DNA from: Cardinalis cardinalis
Taxonomy: Eukaryota; Chordata; Aves; Passeriformes; Cardinalidae
Assembly (NCBI GenBank): GCA_014549065.1
Contig: JACDOX010000038.1
Location: 4,970,547-5,034,546, forward strand
DNA length: 64,000 nt
Direction of reading: 5' to 3'
Below, one piece after another: positions 62,703 to 64,000 of this stretch. Position 1 is the stretch's first letter. Every line of letters begins with the position of its first letter. The translations under genes and the position numbers were made by a program. The notes under the pieces were generated by a model that saw only the letters and a list, made by a program, of their open reading frames with translations, had not been told where the DNA came from and did no database searches.

Positions 62703-62765
62703 CTCACAACTCCAAATTTTCCTGTAGTGGTCAAGCTGGGACATGCTCATGCTGGAATGGGGAAG
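62703..62765 (+). CDS. SYN3: SYN3 internal exon, ATP-grasp segment (partial gene)
   Basis: A 63-base, 21-codon exon, phase 0 at both ends. It begins LTTPNFPVVVK and ends HAHAGMGK, matching the synapsin C domain; vertebrate synapsin III has nearly the same peptide here, with synapsins I and II slightly different. Synapsins are cytosolic phosphoproteins on synaptic vesicles; the C domain has an ATP-grasp fold and binds ATP. This segment holds a beta strand with a conserved lysine (PVVVK) and a glycine-rich loop (HAGMGK), both of the kind used for nucleotide binding. Splice signals are good: acceptor tract ending tttgtctttcag at 62702, a possible branch A at 62678 (ctgat), and donor GTAAG at 62766. 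The downstream exon (expected to begin IKVEN) was not seen before 64000 and the upstream exon was not seen in the window. SYN3 is preferred over SYN1/SYN2 because of the peptide and because TIMP3 lies antisense in the preceding intron. Confidence 0.95.
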
Positions 62766-64000
62766 GTAAGCAAAAGAAAAAAAAAAAAAATATATATATA
62801 TCTGGAAACAGATACGTATGTGGCTCAGCATTCCTGTGATTACACATGGCATGTGACTAGCCAGCCAAGGGGTTAAACCTCCCCACAACCTATCTGGGTC
62901 GCACTGGCTGTTCCTGTGGGAGAAAAGGCCTTTTTCCGCTGTCACGCACTTGGAGACAGGCAGTGGGATTGGGTTGGAGGCTGTCTGGGATGTGGGAAGG
63001 GGGGTTGGTGAAGTGTGGGGGAAAAGCTGGCTGGGCTGAAGTCATTAGGCTTGTCTTTTATATATTCTCTCTTCTCCTGAAAGTGGTAGTGTTGTTTATT
63101 CTAGCACCTGTAAAGGTGCAGTTACACCCCATAGCACTCACAATGAGAAGCTGTGGCACTGGGCTTCTTGAGTGCATTATGATGACCTTATTCAAAAAAT
63201 GGGAGCCCTTCAGTTATTTTTTTCCTCCTTGCAAGGAAGAACAAGACCTTACAAAGCAGAGTAGCTGGTTGCCTGCCAAAGAATCCTGAAAAACAGTTCA
63301 CTACCCAGAAGGACCTGTTTGTTTTTCCCAGGCTCTCTGGGATCTTTATTCCCCCGGTGAATTAGCAGCCCCTGTTTTTTGGGGTGACTGGGCTCCCCTT
63401 TCAGTGAGGCATCACCCGCACATTCCTACTGCACTTGAGTCTCCTCTTTCTTGCATATATCTTTTCAAAAGGCATCCCCTATCTGTCTAAAACTTGGTTT
63501 GTTCAGAAGTACAAAATTGAGGTATCATCTCTGAATCCAAATGAGTGGTACACGCCTGTCACAGTGCCTCCCAAGAGCAGACAGACCTTCTCCTGGCCTC
63601 ACACTTTGCCTGAAAAATATATATAGTTACACCAAATTTAAACTTGGTACAGTTTGTTTGTTTGTGCTCTGGAAACAGAAGCCCTTTCTGGCTTGCTGGA
63701 TTGCACATGGAGAATCTAATAATCTTTCTTGCTCTGGTTGCAATGTTCCCCTGTCTGGATGGTAGCTGCTGGGGAGGAAGTGGGCACAGATCCCTGTGCC
63801 AGTGGTGGAGTTGGCTTTCAGCATCAAGGAACAAACATGTAAATAAGCAGGAAATGTTGGTTAATATATTGGTATTGCCTCTGTTAAGCAGGCAGAGGTG
63901 TCATTGAATTAGAGTCTATGCAGGTAGCCTAGAGGTGCTTGTAGGGAGCCACTAACTTGTTCCCAGGAAGAGTTTAATTAGCAAAAACCAACCAGGACAA
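62766..64000 (+). other. SYN3: Start of the next SYN3 intron
   Basis: Begins with donor GTAAG, followed at once by an A run (62777-62790) and a short (TA)n tract (62791-62801). The next synapsin exon was not recognised before the window ends. Open frames of 60-108 codons have no recognisable product. Confidence 0.75.
62777..62801. repeat. A run followed by (TA)n just after the SYN3 splice donor
   Basis: About 14 A residues followed by five TA units, starting 11 bases after the exon end. Likely length-variable. Confidence 0.9.

Overview
The window is vertebrate nuclear DNA, most likely from a bird. It is almost entirely intronic and holds two short coding exons from two interlocked genes. One is exon 1 of TIMP3 (tissue inhibitor of metalloproteinases 3) on the minus strand at 10888-11011. 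The other is a 63-base internal exon of SYN3 (synapsin III) on the plus strand at 62703-62765. TIMP3 nested antisense inside a large SYN3 intron is a known ancient synapsin/TIMP arrangement, and the positions and strands here fit it. The bird call rests on CR1 LINE 3' ends of avian type (29385-29500, 33000-34020, 58868-59010), a TIMP3 N-terminus close to the chicken protein as I remember it, and the low repeat load. The species cannot be named from the sequence.

Layout: 1-10887 is TIMP3 intron 1 (minus strand) and at the same time SYN3 intron (plus strand). No further TIMP3 exon was recognised there, so exons 2-5 should lie left of the window. 10600-11640 is a CpG island holding the TIMP3 start codon, signal peptide, 5' UTR and a candidate promoter with a TATA-like element, an inverted CCAAT and a GC box, then a GC-rich pentanucleotide repeat. 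11640-62702 is TIMP3 upstream DNA and the rest of the SYN3 intron. It holds old CR1 and MIR/CORE-SINE fossils, a 5S-rRNA-headed SINE fossil with a CTCF-like motif, a palindromic MITE-like element, one recent 104-base tandem duplication and simple repeats. 62766-64000 is the start of the next SYN3 intron.

The two genes work separately. TIMP3 encodes a secreted, matrix-bound metalloproteinase inhibitor. SYN3 encodes a cytosolic synaptic-vesicle phosphoprotein with an ATP-grasp fold. Regulatory DNA in the shared intron could serve either gene. I found no tRNA, rRNA or other protein gene, no CRISPR array and no operon-like structure. The many 60-160 codon open frames look like chance. I did not find a clearly new biological system. 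The items most worth a second look are the CpG-rich SINE fossil at 14447-14725, the GC-rich nested inverted repeat at 4588-4661 and the open frame with a good splice donor at 38154-38289.
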